Shown here: positions 5,987-6,046 of the stretch, piece after piece
Layout of the letters: the number at the start of each line of letters is the position of its first letter
Position numbering within the stretch: position 1 is the first letter of the stretch
From: an uncultured Oscillospiraceae bacterium
GTDB taxonomy: Bacteria; Bacillota; Clostridia; Oscillospirales; Oscillospiraceae
Direction: 5' to 3'
DNA: 6,046 nt
Assembly: GCA_910587785.1 (NCBI GenBank)
Contig: CAJUOA010000148.1
Span: forward strand, 1 to 6,046
The notes under the pieces: model-generated
What the model was told of the DNA's origin: nothing
The model's database searches: none
Seen by the model: only the letters and a program-made list of their open reading frames with translations
Made by a program: the position numbers and the translations under genes

Positions 5987-6046
5987 GGCGTTTCCTCCTG
6001 TTACTATATATTTGCCCCATGTTCGTGGCAGCCAGCCACAGGCGAG
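5987..6046 (-). other. Leader region upstream of the operon's first visible gene, possible end of another gene
   Basis: On the minus strand one frame is open from the window edge and ends in tandem stops TAG (6006-6004) and TAA (6003-6001), just before the ribosome binding site. That would give a short C-terminal remnant of about 13 residues, compatible with an upstream operon gene ending here. A 5-bp hairpin, GTGGC/GCCAC with a 5-nt loop, lies at 6025-6039 but has no T-run after it on the minus strand, so it is not a convincing terminator. No well-placed promoter is seen. Confidence 0.35.
5994..5999 (-). promoter_or_regulatory. Strong ribosome binding site of the FHA adaptor gene
   Basis: AGGAGG (minus strand, 5999 to 5994) lies 7 nt before ATG 5986. 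It is a full Shine-Dalgarno core and supports this start over any longer reading of the open frame. Confidence 0.8.

Noticed and set aside
6000..6031. Promoter with -10 TATAGT and -35 CTGCCA (17-nt spacer) upstream of the adaptor gene
   Set aside because: The predicted transcription start would fall inside the AGGAGG ribosome binding site, and the -35 matches only four of six bases.

Overview
The window looks like chromosome from a GC-rich, Gram-positive anaerobe of the Clostridia. An Oscillospiraceae-type gut bacterium is my best guess. The basis is strong GGAGG-type ribosome binding sites, GC-rich codon use, and a combination of PP2C phosphatases, FHA proteins and a membrane-anchored HtrA-like protease that I associate with such genomes. 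This is inference; no 16S or marker gene is present.

Left part (1-795, plus strand): the 3' part of an IS110-family transposase gene, cut by the window edge. It carries the C-terminal Transposase_20 domain. It stops at TAA 730-732, but the same frame continues with a typical IS110 C-terminal tail up to TGA 793-795, so a nonsense change has probably removed the last 21 residues. Positions 796-1008 hold the non-coding right end of the element and a short flank. Two small inverted repeats are visible there and no gene.

Right part (1009-5986, minus strand): five tightly packed genes read right to left. They are (1) a zinc-ribbon/FHA adaptor, (2) a PP2C-type phosphatase, (3) a signal-peptide/trypsin-like protease/TM/FHA protein, (4) a second PP2C-type phosphatase, and (5) a signal-peptide/vWA/TM/FHA protein. 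Spacings are a 14-nt overlap, then gaps of 22, 3 and 2 nt, each start with its own Shine-Dalgarno sequence. This is almost certainly one operon. The reading frame just upstream of gene 1 ends in tandem stops, so another operon gene may lie beyond the right edge.

Taken together, the five genes look like a serine/threonine-phosphorylation signalling module. Two phosphatases would remove phosphate, and three FHA domains would read phosphothreonine. Two of the FHA proteins span the membrane, with a protease or a vWA domain outside and the FHA inside. The kinase that would write the mark is not in the window. The soluble FHA adaptor carries evenly spaced TAPI/TAPL motifs that fit known FHA target preferences and may be the phospho-acceptor. 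The substrate and physiological output cannot be read from this sequence.
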